Source: Anaerolineae bacterium
Lineage (GTDB): Bacteria > Chloroflexota > Anaerolineae > JAADDB01
Length of the DNA: 33,637 bases
Reading direction: 5' to 3'
NCBI GenBank assembly: GCA_015486845.1
Contig: WFQU01000117.1
Span: 1 to 33,637, forward strand
In this document: positions 9,760-18,385 of the stretch, in pieces
How the letters are laid out: each line of letters starts with the position of its first letter
How positions within the stretch are numbered: the stretch's first letter is position 1
The notes under the pieces: model-generated
Seen by the model: the letters and a program-made list of their open reading frames with translations, nothing else
What the model was told of the DNA's origin: nothing
Databases searched by the model: none
Translations under genes and position numbers: made by a program

Positions 9760-10935
9760 TCACACCCCCCGCCGGTAATAAGCAGTGTGGGGCAACAAGA
9801 CAACCTCTCGGGTACGACATGCTACGTCGAGCCCTAATTTTTCCACGACGACATTGGCGGTTACTTCAGCCATGCCCCGTGCTGTGGTTGCTTTGCCGCC
9901 GGTGATGGTTACAAAGCCTATGACATTGTCGCGATCTTCATGATCGAAACACTTGAAGGTCCTGCTCAACTCACGCCCGGTCGTGGCGCCGCTTTCCGAT
10001 CCAATGAGGGGTCGGGCTGCTGCCCAAGCCGCTCGCATTGGCGCATTTTTGACGGCCGGCACAAGCATAGCGCCCATTTTGTACATGAGCTCTATATGTT
10101 CTTTCTTCATTTCCAGTTGGTCTGGATCTTTCACGACCCAGGAACTGGTGCCGATGACCGAAAGGGTCCGCTGTGGCAAGATGATGTCGCCATCGCCAGA
10201 GCGGTGCATGCGGTTAAGCACCATGTTGTTCCAGCGCCCGTAAACGGCGACTAGAACGCCAGGGGATGGCTGCATAGGCACATGAACGCCGGCCATAGCT
10301 GCGATTTTATCGGACCAGGCACCTGCTGCGTTCACCACCAGGTCGGCGCCGATGTCGTAGGTTTTTTCTGTGACGTGATCGCGTACCCTGACCCCCACAA
10401 CAGTTTTATCTTTCATTAGAAGTTTGGTGACTTGCGTGTAAGTCTTGATAACAGCGCCGTTGTGCTGCGCCGTGGCCAGAAACCGCAGGGGAAGCCGCAT
10501 GGCGTCCATGGTGCCATCCGGCACCTCTACGGCTGCTTTGACGGCCGGGTTGAGGTTGGGCTCGCGTTGTAATGCTTCTTGGGTTGTGATCTCTTGATAC
10601 GGAATAGCGCATGTCTCTAAACCGGCCAGAAAGGCGTCGTGATAAGCCATATCCTCATCGGTGATGGCGACAAAAAGACCGTTGTTCAACTCGAAAGTAC
10701 CAGGTGCAATTTTGCGCAGAATCATGTTTTCTTGAATACATTCCTTGGCCGATTCCTGGTCTTTCACCGCGTAACGCGCGCCGCTGTGCAATAATCCGTG
10801 GTGCCGGCCGGTCGTGCCAGAAGTGACCTCTCCGCGTTCCACGATTGTGACACGCACGCCGCGCAGCGTCAGGTCATGGGCTAACGCTGCACCTGTGGCC
10901 CCACCTCCCACAATGACTACATGGGGCTTTCCCAT
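9760..10935 (-). CDS. glpA: FAD-dependent glycerol-3-phosphate dehydrogenase, GlpA-type catalytic subunit lacking the C-terminal BFD-like domain
   Basis: 391 aa; VVIVGGGATGAALAHDL FAD motif; GTTGRHHGLLHSGARYAVKDQESAKECIQEN closely matches E. coli GlpA as recalled; ends after the DAO-type domain. Confidence 0.92.
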   Translation of the reverse strand: MGKPHVVIVGGGATGAALAHDLTLRGVRVTIVERGEVTSGTTGRHHGLLHSGARYAVKDQESAKECIQENMILRKIAPGTFELNNGLFVAITDEDMAYHDAFLAGLETCAIPYQEITTQEALQREPNLNPAVKAAVEVPDGTMDAMRLPLRFLATAQHNGAVIKTYTQVTKLLMKDKTVVGVRVRDHVTEKTYDIGADLVVNAAGAWSDKIAAMAGVHVPMQPSPGVLVAVYGRWNNMVLNRMHRSGDGDIILPQRTLSVIGTSSWVVKDPDQLEMKKEHIELMYKMGAMLVPAVKNAPMRAAWAAARPLIGSESGATTGRELSRTFKCFDHEDRDNVIGFVTITGGKATTARGMAEVTANVVVEKLGLDVACRTREVVLLPHTAYYRRGV

Positions 10936-11263
10936 TTTATTTCCTCCTCATATAGAACAGCTCTGAAAATAACTGACATAGAGCCCAAAAAGCTTATTCT
11001 CCCTTTCTGAGGTTCAATTTCTCGCAGGAATTGAACCTTCAGGGATGGTTACCGTAGTGAACAATTCAGTTCAAGAATACAAATAATACATCAAATATGG
11101 CGCGATGATGAAAATATCGCTAAGTTTGTTCAAATAGTAATGATGCCAAACCACAATCATGGTGCTCATTAACCTGGACGAACCAGCGCCAAAAACGACG
11201 ATAGAGGGTACGTAGGCCTTTCTATCTGTGTAGCTGCTACGGATCCGTGTAGGTTCTTAAGAC

Positions 11264-11300
11264 ACATAAAAAATAAGGGCGGGGAAATTCCCCGCCCTTA
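11264..11300 (-). terminator. Intrinsic terminator downstream of glpK
   Basis: TAAGGGCGGGGAAATTCCCCGCCCTTA near-perfect palindrome (11274-11300), followed on the minus strand by TTTTTTATG. Confidence 0.88.
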
Positions 11301-11479
11301 CTGTCGTTTCTGGAGTCAGCACACGCTCCTCGCCCGACCCTTTATGTCATCAAGGAGCCGCACGGCAAGCACAAGAACTGTGAACTTTCCTGTCTCCAGG
11401 TCTGATAAAGAAAGCGGTCCGGTCTACGGCACCGAGAATCCCTTTACAAGCCTAACTTTGAGCTTTGTGGGATGATTTT

Positions 11480-12994
11480 TTACTCAACCCAATTAAATGT
11501 GCGCTCAACAGCTTTCAACCAACCTTTGTACAGGCGGTCCCTTTCTTCATCGCCCATCTTGGGTTTCCAGGTATGAGCAATTTGCCAATTCGTCCTCAAG
11601 TCATCCAGGTTGTTCCAGAAACCAACGGCCAGCCCGGCGGCATAAGAAGCGCCTAATGCTGTCGTTTCGGCAACCTGCGGTCGCACCACTGGCACGCCGA
11701 GAATATCAGCCTGGAACTGCATCAAAAGCTCATTGTAAACCATCCCACCGTCGACTTTCAACGCTTTCAGGTTGACGCCAGAATCTTTGTTCATGGCATC
11801 CAAGACCTCGCGTGTCTGAAAAGCGGTTGCTTCCAAAGCCGCTCGGCCAATGTGTCCTTTATTGATGTAGCGGGTGAGACCTACGATAACGCCGCGAGCA
11901 TCAGATCGCCAGTATGGTGCGAACAGACCGGAGAAGGCAGGTACGAAATAAATACCGCCGTTGTCTTCCACGCTCTTGGCTAACTCTTCGACCTCGGCTG
12001 ACGTGGAAATCATGCCCAGGTTATCCCGCAGCCACTGTACCAAAGCGCCGGTAATAGCGATGGAACCTTCCAAAGCGTAGTTGGCCGGCGCGTCGCCGAA
12101 TTTATAGGCTAACGTCGTCAATAAACCGCTCTTGCTCTGCACTGGCTTCGTGCCGGTGTTCAACAGCATGAAGCAGCCGGTACCATACGTGTTCTTCGCT
12201 TCACCAACACTGTAGCAGGTTTGGCCGACCAAAGCAGCTTGCTGGTCACCTAAAGCGCCGGCTACAGGAATGGCCATGCCAAACGGGCCATCTTTAGGCG
12301 TGTAGCCGTAAACTTTCGGATCACTGGAAGGACGAATCTCTGGCATCATTGATCGCGGAATGCCCATCACTTTCAGCATGTCCTCGTCCCAGTCCAAGGT
12401 CTCCAAGTTCATAAGCATGGTGCGGCTGGCATTGGTGACATCGGTCACGTGTGCGCCGCCATTGGGCCCACCGGTCAACCACCAGATTTCCCAGCTATCG
12501 ATGTTGCCGAAATAAGCGTCACCTTTTTCAGCATCTTCGCGCAGTCCGGGCACATTTTCCAACATCCATTTGATCTTGGGGCCGGAGAAATAGGTCGCCA
12601 GCGGCAAGCCAACTTTGGTGCGGAAGCGATCCTGGCCGCCATCTTTGGCCAACTCGTTGCAAATCTTGTCGGTGCGGGTATCCTGCCAAACAATGGCATT
12701 GTAATACGGTTTACCCGTCTTTTTGTTCCAGACCACGGTGGTTTCGCGCTGGTTCGTCACACCAACGGCTGCCAGTTCGGATGCATCCACGTGTGATTTT
12801 TCCAGGGCGCCTTTGATAACATCTTGGGTCCTGGCCCAAATTTCCATCGGATCATGCTCGACCCAGCCGGGCTTGGGATAAATCTGCTCGTGCTCCATCT
12901 GATGCGACCCAATTACCTTGCCTTCATGGTCGAAGATCATGAAGCGGGTACTGGTAGTTCCTTGATCGACAGCTCCTACATATTTCTTTGTCAT
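11480..12994 (-). CDS. glpK: Glycerol kinase
   Basis: 504 aa; [53 protein letters not shown]; retains the glycerol-binding Arg-Glu (QRET) and Tyr (TYFSG) positions. Confidence 0.97.
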   Translation of the reverse strand: MTKKYVGAVDQGTTSTRFMIFDHEGKVIGSHQMEHEQIYPKPGWVEHDPMEIWARTQDVIKGALEKSHVDASELAAVGVTNQRETTVVWNKKTGKPYYNAIVWQDTRTDKICNELAKDGGQDRFRTKVGLPLATYFSGPKIKWMLENVPGLREDAEKGDAYFGNIDSWEIWWLTGGPNGGAHVTDVTNASRTMLMNLETLDWDEDMLKVMGIPRSMMPEIRPSSDPKVYGYTPKDGPFGMAIPVAGALGDQQAALVGQTCYSVGEAKNTYGTGCFMLLNTGTKPVQSKSGLLTTLAYKFGDAPANYALEGSIAITGALVQWLRDNLGMISTSAEVEELAKSVEDNGGIYFVPAFSGLFAPYWRSDARGVIVGLTRYINKGHIGRAALEATAFQTREVLDAMNKDSGVNLKALKVDGGMVYNELLMQFQADILGVPVVRPQVAETTALGASYAAGLAVGFWNNLDDLRTNWQIAHTWKPKMGDEERDRLYKGWLKAVERTFNWVE

Positions 12995-13037
12995 CGTAAC
13001 ACCCTCCTTGTGTTATGCATCGAGTGAAATAAACAAC

Positions 13038-13676
13038 TCACACTTCTTTGTGATTCCAAACTTTTTCTGCACTTTGAATCAGAAGATAACTGGATGTTGC
13101 TCCTGGATCCTGGTGATTCGCACTGCGCTCACCCAAATAACTGGCTCGTCCTTTGCGTGCGACCCATGGTATAGTAGCTTTCATCCCTTCCTCAGCAGCG
13201 ATCGTAGTCTTTTCCAAGGCCACGGATAAGGTGTCGCCGTTCGTGACTGCTTTCTGAAAAGCCTCCACAGCCGGTGTCCAGGCATCTACCATGGTCTTGT
13301 CACCTGGGACAGCTTTTCCTCTCTGTTTGATGCCTTCTAAAGCAGCCTGAAACAACTTTAGAACGTCTTCTTCGGAAAGTTCATTTTTGTTTCCGGCGGC
13401 CATGCCCATGCGCAGGAAAAGCGTGCCATACAGCGGACCGCTGGCCCCACCCACGGTGGAAACTAAAGCCATACCTACCTTTTTCAAGATAGTCCCTATG
13501 TCTTTATCTTCGACGCTTGGTAGTTGAGCCATGACAGCTTTGAAGCCACGTTGCATGTTGATGCCGTGGTCGGCATCGCCAATGGCAGCATCTAATTCGG
13601 TGAGGTACGTTTCGTTGGCGTCAACAACATCGGCATAGTGCTTGATCCAGTTCAGCACGTCTTCTTTGGTGACCAT
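13038..13676 (-). CDS. dhaL: Dihydroxyacetone kinase ADP-binding subunit DhaL
   Basis: 212 aa; AAIGDADHGINMQRGF Mg/ADP motif, VGGASGPLYGTLFLRMG, PGATSSYLL. Confidence 0.95.
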   Translation of the reverse strand: MVTKEDVLNWIKHYADVVDANETYLTELDAAIGDADHGINMQRGFKAVMAQLPSVEDKDIGTILKKVGMALVSTVGGASGPLYGTLFLRMGMAAGNKNELSEEDVLKLFQAALEGIKQRGKAVPGDKTMVDAWTPAVEAFQKAVTNGDTLSVALEKTTIAAEEGMKATIPWVARKGRASYLGERSANHQDPGATSSYLLIQSAEKVWNHKEV

Positions 13677-13701
13677 AGCACTTCCCTCGGTTCCAGGTTG
13701 G

Positions 13702-14703
13702 TTACATTCCCCACCGCAGACCGGGTGTGTGCACCGGCGCGTCCCAGTATTTAATCATTTCGTCATCAGCGCGCAACAAAGTGATGGAGAAACCAGCCAT
13801 TTCCAAGGACGTAATGTAGTTGCCGATGAGATTTCGTTCGATTTTGATTCCTTTACCTTGGCAGATCTGCGCTAAGCGGCGGTAAGCAACGTACAACTCA
13901 ATGAGTGGTGTGCCGCCCATGCCATTGACCATGGCAATGATCCGATCGCCGGATTTGAATGGCAAGTCGGTTAAAATAGCGTCTGCCATCATATCCACGA
14001 CTTCATCGACAGGTTTTATTTTCATGCGCTCGCGCCCTGGCTCGCCATGGATACCGATGCCGATTTCCATTTCATCGTCGCCAAGCTCGAAGGTCGGCTT
14101 GCCGGCTACCGGAACGGTGCAAGAGGTCAATGCCATGCCCATGCTCCGGCCGTTTTCGTTGACTCTGTTGGCCAGTGCTGTGAGTTCTTTCAACGGCATG
14201 CCCGCTTCCGCCGCGCCGCCAGCAATCTTTTCCACGAATACCGTCACGCCCACGCCGCGACGTCCTTGCGTGTAAAGGCTATCTTGCACAGCTACATCGT
14301 CATTGGTAACCATAGAAGCGACTTCGATGCCATCTGCGCCGGCCATCTCTGCTGCCATTTCGAAATTCATGACATCGCCGCTGTAGTTTTTGACGATGTG
14401 TAGAACGCCTGCGCCGCCGTTAACCGCTTTGGTGGCATCGTAAATCTGGTCCGGTGTTGGTGAAGTGAATACTTCGCCGGGGCAAGCTGCATGCAACATG
14501 CCGATCCCTACATAGCCGCCGTGGAGCGGTTCATGGCCGCTGCCGCCGCCGGAAACGATACCGACTTTTCCTTTGACAGGTGCATCAGCTCGCACAATGT
14601 AATTGGGAGCAAAGTGCACGCGTACCAAATCTGGATGAGCGAAAACAATACCTTCTAGCTCTTCCTTTACAACATCTTCTGGCTTATTGATTAGTTTTTT
14701 CAT
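13702..14703 (-). CDS. dhaK: Dihydroxyacetone kinase substrate-binding subunit DhaK
   Basis: 333 aa; [41 protein letters not shown] (candidate DHA-binding His). Confidence 0.96.
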   Translation of the reverse strand: MKKLINKPEDVVKEELEGIVFAHPDLVRVHFAPNYIVRADAPVKGKVGIVSGGGSGHEPLHGGYVGIGMLHAACPGEVFTSPTPDQIYDATKAVNGGAGVLHIVKNYSGDVMNFEMAAEMAGADGIEVASMVTNDDVAVQDSLYTQGRRGVGVTVFVEKIAGGAAEAGMPLKELTALANRVNENGRSMGMALTSCTVPVAGKPTFELGDDEMEIGIGIHGEPGRERMKIKPVDEVVDMMADAILTDLPFKSGDRIIAMVNGMGGTPLIELYVAYRRLAQICQGKGIKIERNLIGNYITSLEMAGFSITLLRADDEMIKYWDAPVHTPGLRWGM

Positions 14704-14738
14704 GACCCTCTCTCCAAAATCGACTCACACACATTTAA

Positions 14739-14767
14739 CCGGGGGGAAGAGCTACCCTTCCCCCCGG
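14739..14767 (-). promoter_or_regulatory. Strong intergenic stem-loop between glpF and dhaK (attenuator or mRNA-processing candidate)
   Basis: CCGGGGGGAAG-AGCTACC-CTTCCCCCCGG, 11-bp perfect stem; no clear T-tract. Confidence 0.6.
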
Positions 14768-14858
14768 AGTGGGATCGCTCGCCTGTGCAACATAACACAG
14801 GCTAACGCCCTTAGAATGTTAAATTCGTGCCTATTTTATGAGGCTTTGGCACTTGTGT

Positions 14859-15659
14859 TTATTCGCCTTCTGTCGGCAGGAACGGCATAATAAACCAATC
14901 ATACATAAAGGCGCCGACGGCCCCACCAATTAATGCGCCGGTAACAGGCGGTCCGATCCAATACCAACCGCTGAAAAGTCCTTTTGTGCCTACGATCGCA
15001 CCAAAGATGCGAGGCCCAAGGTCACGGGCTGGGTTGATGGCGTATCCACTGGGCCCGCCAAGTGATAAACCAATGGCCATAACCAAGAAGCCGACTAACA
15101 ACGGCCAAAGATTGGCGCCAACGCCAACATTCTTGGCATCGACAATGGCGTAAATACCCATAATCAGCATGGCAGTACCCACGATCTCAGCGATGTAGGC
15201 ATTCCATATAGGATAGGTTCCTAATGCGGTTCCGCTCGTTGCGCTACCCCAGAAAGCTTGTCCGAAAACAGAACCTGGCCCTGTGCACCAAACGTTGGGC
15301 AAACCAGCTTTGACTAAGCCCTCAAAGTAGACAAGATAAACGCCTAAGGCGCCTAAGAAAGCACCAATCATCTGAGCAGCCCAGTATACAAGCATCTTGC
15401 CCCACGGCATACCGCGTTTGATCGCAGCAGCAAACGATACGGCCGGGTTGATGTGTGCACCGGTGACGCCACCGGCGATGTACACTGCCACGGCAACTGC
15501 AAAGCCCCACCCTAAAATAATGGTGTTCCAGTCATAGCCGGGAGCTGCTAATCTTGGGGCTAAACCAACGTTGGCCACAACGCCATCGCCAAATAGAATC
15601 AGAACAAAAGTCCCTACGAGCTCAGCAACGAACTCGCCCCACAAGGTGTTTTTCTTCAT
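14859..15659 (-). CDS. glpF: Glycerol uptake facilitator (aquaglyceroporin)
   Basis: 266 aa; NPA motifs TGAHINPAVSFA and SGYAINPARDLGPR, the latter with the Asp typical of glycerol facilitators. Confidence 0.95.
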   Translation of the reverse strand: MKKNTLWGEFVAELVGTFVLILFGDGVVANVGLAPRLAAPGYDWNTIILGWGFAVAVAVYIAGGVTGAHINPAVSFAAAIKRGMPWGKMLVYWAAQMIGAFLGALGVYLVYFEGLVKAGLPNVWCTGPGSVFGQAFWGSATSGTALGTYPIWNAYIAEIVGTAMLIMGIYAIVDAKNVGVGANLWPLLVGFLVMAIGLSLGGPSGYAINPARDLGPRIFGAIVGTKGLFSGWYWIGPPVTGALIGGAVGAFMYDWFIMPFLPTEGE

Positions 15660-16720
15660 CGATCAGTTTCTCCTTCTTAACAAGTAAAGTGGCAACACGA
15701 ATCATAAATTGCCCAAAAAACCGAAAACAGCTACTCCGAACAATATACTGAATACTGACGGTACAGCTTTATGTAATGAAATCACCCCCTCTCTTGATGT
15801 AAATCACGGTGTGCTGCGTTTCTCCTCTCAACGATAATTAATGATAGGAGGAAAACGTTCCCGCAGTCTTTCATCAAATTCGAAAGATGTGGTAAATCAG
15901 CATATCTTTCTCTGCCATATCCACTTTCTTGGATGGGCTCGGGGTTAAGATTGATGAAAGCTATTGTAACAATCGGATTTTGACTTCGCTGTGCATGTAA
16001 CGACTATCACAATGCGCTTTCGTTAATCATGATCGTTACATGATAAGGAAACAAATGTCATAACACCGATATCACACATAAATTCTCAAAAAGCTGTGCT
16101 GTAATTGTTAAAGTGCGCTTCGCGCTTACGCACGCGGCCAATCTCTCCCTATACAACCTAATGGATGTCTTTGTTTAGGGTGTTTTATTGGTTGTATAAA
16201 GGAATTAGCCCCCCCTGATATCAATAAACATGTGGGGGGAAGTGGAAAAACTGGAGTAATAACAATGAGAAGTTTGTTCGGCTGATGATAGTAGCGCTAC
16301 TGCATAACGACTGCTTGTGTGTGGATAACGCTTATTTGAAGGACAAGCTACCATTGCTTTATGCTCCCAACAAATTAAGTCTTTGAGTCATTGGCCATTA
16401 AGCCGATTGATGTTTTTATTACTACATTGTAATAATGTAACGCATGTACACATATGTGCATGCCTTGCACATATTCTACACTTGGTAGTATAGCACAAAA
16501 ACCGGATTTGTCAAGGGGTTCCGGCGCAAAACGGGGACAAAATCGTGAGAATTTGCCGTTTTTTCGTGATTTTGCAGTTTTCAAGGCGACATTGGGATAT
16601 TCCCTTTACACTTTCACGGTTTCCCGCCGGAGCGCTTTGGCACGTGACGCACCCATGAGGGGGCATCATCCGAAGCGGGTGGCCGTTAGCGTGTGGGCAA
16701 TGGCGAATGGATAAGTAACT

Positions 16721-16840
16721 CCGGCGATTGGAAATTGCTGCAAACGTTGCGAAATCTGCCTGTGCAGGCGTTGCCCTGATTTATAGTTGCTGGGCTGGTT
16801 ACCTTTATGATTTGTAGAACGCTGATATGCGCTGATTTGA
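16721..16840 (+). repeat. Dispersed repeat copy (CCGGCGATTGGAAATTGCTG...), internally deleted, followed by a GAACGCTGAT module
   Basis: Aligns with 19857-19965 but lacks about 30 nt between CTGTGCAGGCG and TTGCCCTGA. Confidence 0.7.
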
Positions 16841-16940
16841 TTTCCATCCGCATGAACTAACACGCGGCGGTGCGATTCTGTGCATTGCGTGAAGATGGTA
16901 CAATGGTCAAAAGGTATTATCGTTACAAGGAGGTTTTATC

Positions 16941-18356
16941 ATGTCCGATCGCTTGACCGTGGTCATTGACCAGGGAACCCACGCGACCAGGGCCCTGGCC
17001 ATCGATCAACAGGGCCGTATACGCGCTTCAGCCTGGCAAAAAGTGGCTTTACATCGTTTGGGTCGGGAAATGGTGGAGCAAGATGCTGAAGAGATTGTGC
17101 GTTCGGTGTTGCAAGTGCTGAAAACAGTGTTGGCGGATCCGGAAGTCGTGCGGATGTCGATTGCACAGGCCGGCCTGGCCACTCAGCGTTCCACGGTCGT
17201 GGCCTGGGACCGTGAGAGTGGCCAGCCGTTAGCGCCGGCGCTCAGTTGGCAGGACCGTCGCACGGCGCATTGGCTGCAGCGGTTGCAGCCATATCAAGAA
17301 GAGATCAAACAGCGCACCGGACTTCCTTTGTCGCCCCATTATGGCGCCGGCAAATTGCGCTGGTACCTTGATCACGTTTCTATTGTTCGCCAGAAATTGA
17401 GCGGGAAGCGGCTGGCTATGGGCCCGTTGGCCAGTTTTCTCCTCTCCCGACTGCTGGAAGGACAGCCTTTGGTCGTTGATCACGCTAATGCGTCCCGCAC
17501 GCAACTCTGGAATATCGCCACTTGTGATTGGGATCCCTGGCTTTTAGACTTATTCGGCGTGCCGGAGGAAGCGCTACCCCATTGCCGGCCTATTTCCTCT
17601 CTTTACGGCGTTCTGCGCGGCACGGATATTCCGCTGTTGGCCGTGAATGGGGATCAAAACGCGGCGCTCTATGGCTGGGGGCAACCCCGTGGCGATACGG
17701 CCATCGTCAATTTGGGCACAGGGGCTTTTGTTCTGCTGCCGACGGGCAATGAATTGATACGTCACCCTCGCCTGCTTAGTGGCATTACCAATAGCAGCGA
17801 GACGGAGCGCTCGTATACTCTTGAAGGCACCGTCAATGGCGCCGGTGCAGCGCTTTCCTGGGCTGCCGAGCAGTGGCAAATCCCCGATCTCATTGCCCGG
17901 CTGCCCGGTTGGTTAGCCGAAGAAAACGAGCCGCCGATTTTTCTGAATAGCATTGGCGGTTTAGGCTCTCCCTGGTGGCAGACCGGGCCGGTGCCGGCCA
18001 TTGTCGGCGAGGGCAGCCTTGGACAAAAAGTGGTCGCGGTGGTGGAGAGTGTCTTGTTCTTATTGCAGGCGAATATCGACGCCATGGCCGAGGCCGGTTT
18101 GAACATCGATCGGCTGCAAGTCAGCGGCGGCCTGGCCCGGCTGGACGGATTGTGCCAGCGGTTGGCCGATTTGACTGGGTTGCCGGTGTACCGTTCCGTC
18201 GAAACAGAGGCAACGGCCAAAGGAATCGCCTGGCTGGCTGCCAGCGGCCGGGGCCGGTGGGGTGCAAGTGCGGCTGAAAGTGTGTTCTCGCCGAGAGGAA
18301 ATGGTGCGCTCCAAGACCGCTACCGACAATTTTGCCGCCTGATCGTTGCGGAATGA
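16941..18356 (+). CDS. FGGY-family carbohydrate kinase (divergent glycerol kinase paralog)
   Basis: 471 aa; VVIDQGTHATRALAID, LATQRSTVVAWDRESG, NGDQNAALYGWG, NLGTGAFVLLPTG; AAGGAGG RBS. Confidence 0.92.
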   Translation: MSDRLTVVIDQGTHATRALAIDQQGRIRASAWQKVALHRLGREMVEQDAEEIVRSVLQVLKTVLADPEVVRMSIAQAGLATQRSTVVAWDRESGQPLAPALSWQDRRTAHWLQRLQPYQEEIKQRTGLPLSPHYGAGKLRWYLDHVSIVRQKLSGKRLAMGPLASFLLSRLLEGQPLVVDHANASRTQLWNIATCDWDPWLLDLFGVPEEALPHCRPISSLYGVLRGTDIPLLAVNGDQNAALYGWGQPRGDTAIVNLGTGAFVLLPTGNELIRHPRLLSGITNSSETERSYTLEGTVNGAGAALSWAAEQWQIPDLIARLPGWLAEENEPPIFLNSIGGLGSPWWQTGPVPAIVGEGSLGQKVVAVVESVLFLLQANIDAMAEAGLNIDRLQVSGGLARLDGLCQRLADLTGLPVYRSVETEATAKGIAWLAASGRGRWGASAAESVFSPRGNGALQDRYRQFCRLIVAE

Positions 18357-18385
18357 TGGCAATGCACAGCTAACGGGTCACCGTT

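Noticed and set aside
16375-16863. Small ORFs (16375..16584 -, 16454..16714 +, 16666..16863 -) in the glpF/kinase intergenic region
   Set aside because: Mutually overlapping, no domain-like sequence; region is dominated by repeats and palindromes.
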